A program made the position numbers and the translations under genes. Positions 63,863-64,000 of a stretch of 64,000 nt of DNA are shown here, piece by piece. Within the stretch, counting starts at the first letter, position 1. Each line of letters opens with the position of its first letter. Source of the stretch: Anaerolineaceae bacterium (lineage in GTDB: Bacteria; Chloroflexota; Anaerolineae; Anaerolineales; Anaerolineaceae); contig JAJUGU010000006.1 of assembly GCA_029265815.1 (NCBI GenBank), forward strand, positions 100,842 through 164,841, written 5' to 3'. Below the pieces are notes generated by a model that was not told the DNA's origin, ran no database searches, and saw nothing but the letters and a program-made list of their open reading frames with translations.

Positions 63863-64000
63863 ATGGCCAAGCAGAAATTTGACAGAAGTAAACCGCATTT
63901 GAATGTGGGCACGATGGGTCACATTGACCACGGCAAGACGACATTAACTGCAGCGATCACGAAATACTGCGGATTTTTTGGAAAAGCGGAATACCGTGCG
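63863..64000 (+). CDS. tuf: Elongation factor Tu (5' part, cut by window end)
   Basis: The first 46 codons run off the window. The start reads [20 protein letters not shown] and continues [16 protein letters not shown], carrying the G1 GTP-binding loop [16 protein letters not shown] precedes the ATG. The residue string is a standard EF-Tu N-terminus. Confidence 0.96.
   Translation, partial: MAKQKFDRSKPHLNVGTMGHIDHGKTTLTAAITKYCGFFGKAEYRA

Overview
The window looks like a piece of chromosome from an anaerobic member of the Chloroflexota, probably class Anaerolineae. This rests on gene content and architecture, not on a search: a membrane glycosyltransferase (Agl23 type) fused to an NHL propeller, T-box-controlled thrS and valS, a threonyl-tRNA synthetase without the TGS domain, a selenocysteine tRNA, a membrane-bound group 4 [NiFe] hydrogenase with complex-I-like subunits, and moderate GC. 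Nothing looks like a prophage, plasmid or CRISPR array. Housekeeping promoters are easy to read: about ten sites fit TTGACN or TTGNNN, 16-17 bases, TATAAT or TAAAAT.

Layout. 1-5.1 kb (minus strand): infC-rpmI-rplT with its own promoter, a lipid kinase/acyltransferase pair, and thrS behind a T-box. 5.4-6.7 kb: tRNA-Val(GAC), a small orphan gene, tRNA-Ser(GGA) followed by tandem copies of its own 3' tail plus terminator, then a gene-free stretch rich in hairpins. 6.7-10.5 kb: NYN nuclease, lamin-tail protein and the dnaX-ybaB-recR operon. 10.5-20.4 kb: a HerA-like ATPase divergent from a PPM-like membrane/propeller protein, a site-2 protease next to tRNA-Sec, a three-gene operon of unclear purpose (quinate-dehydrogenase-like, nucleotidyltransferase, PAP2), and an ATP-grasp ligase. 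20.6-29.0 kb: an eleven-gene hydrogenase operon ending with its maturation protease. 29-37 kb: small metabolic genes, valS with T-box, Nudix, a solute-binding lipoprotein, rnhA, tRNA-Cys, and tRNA-Gly with a second set of tRNA-tail tandem repeats. 37-49.6 kb: lytic transglycosylase, gmd, clpC, nagA, an acetyltransferase, the Agl23-NHL protein and a class A beta-lactamase-like protein, giving a cell-envelope flavour. 49.6-56.6 kb: a cyclic-nucleotide-domain/PH-domain membrane protein, def, recF, rsmG, an unrecorded small peptide gene with a strong promoter and terminator, a degenerate resolvase-like protein, two paralogous GNAT acetyltransferases and a phosphoesterase. 56.6-64 kb: rpoB (without rpoC), rpsL-rpsG-fusA and the start of tuf.

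How it fits together. The hydrogenase genes encode a ferredoxin-type electron input (NuoI-like), the [NiFe] large subunit, the proximal cluster subunit, and a membrane arm with two antiporter-like subunits, consistent with coupling hydrogen turnover to ion pumping during fermentation. The two T-boxes let uncharged tRNA control synthetase expression; the tRNA-Val(GAC) present here fits the likely GTC specifier of the valS leader.

The observations most worth following are the tRNA-tail/terminator/palindrome tandem repeats at two unrelated tRNA genes, the 31-33 residue two-cysteine peptide gene at 53.9 kb with its odd neighbours, and the complex-I-like composition of the hydrogenase. Start sites were moved where a Shine-Dalgarno (SD) sequence, a neighbouring RNA gene or a family N-terminus argued for it.
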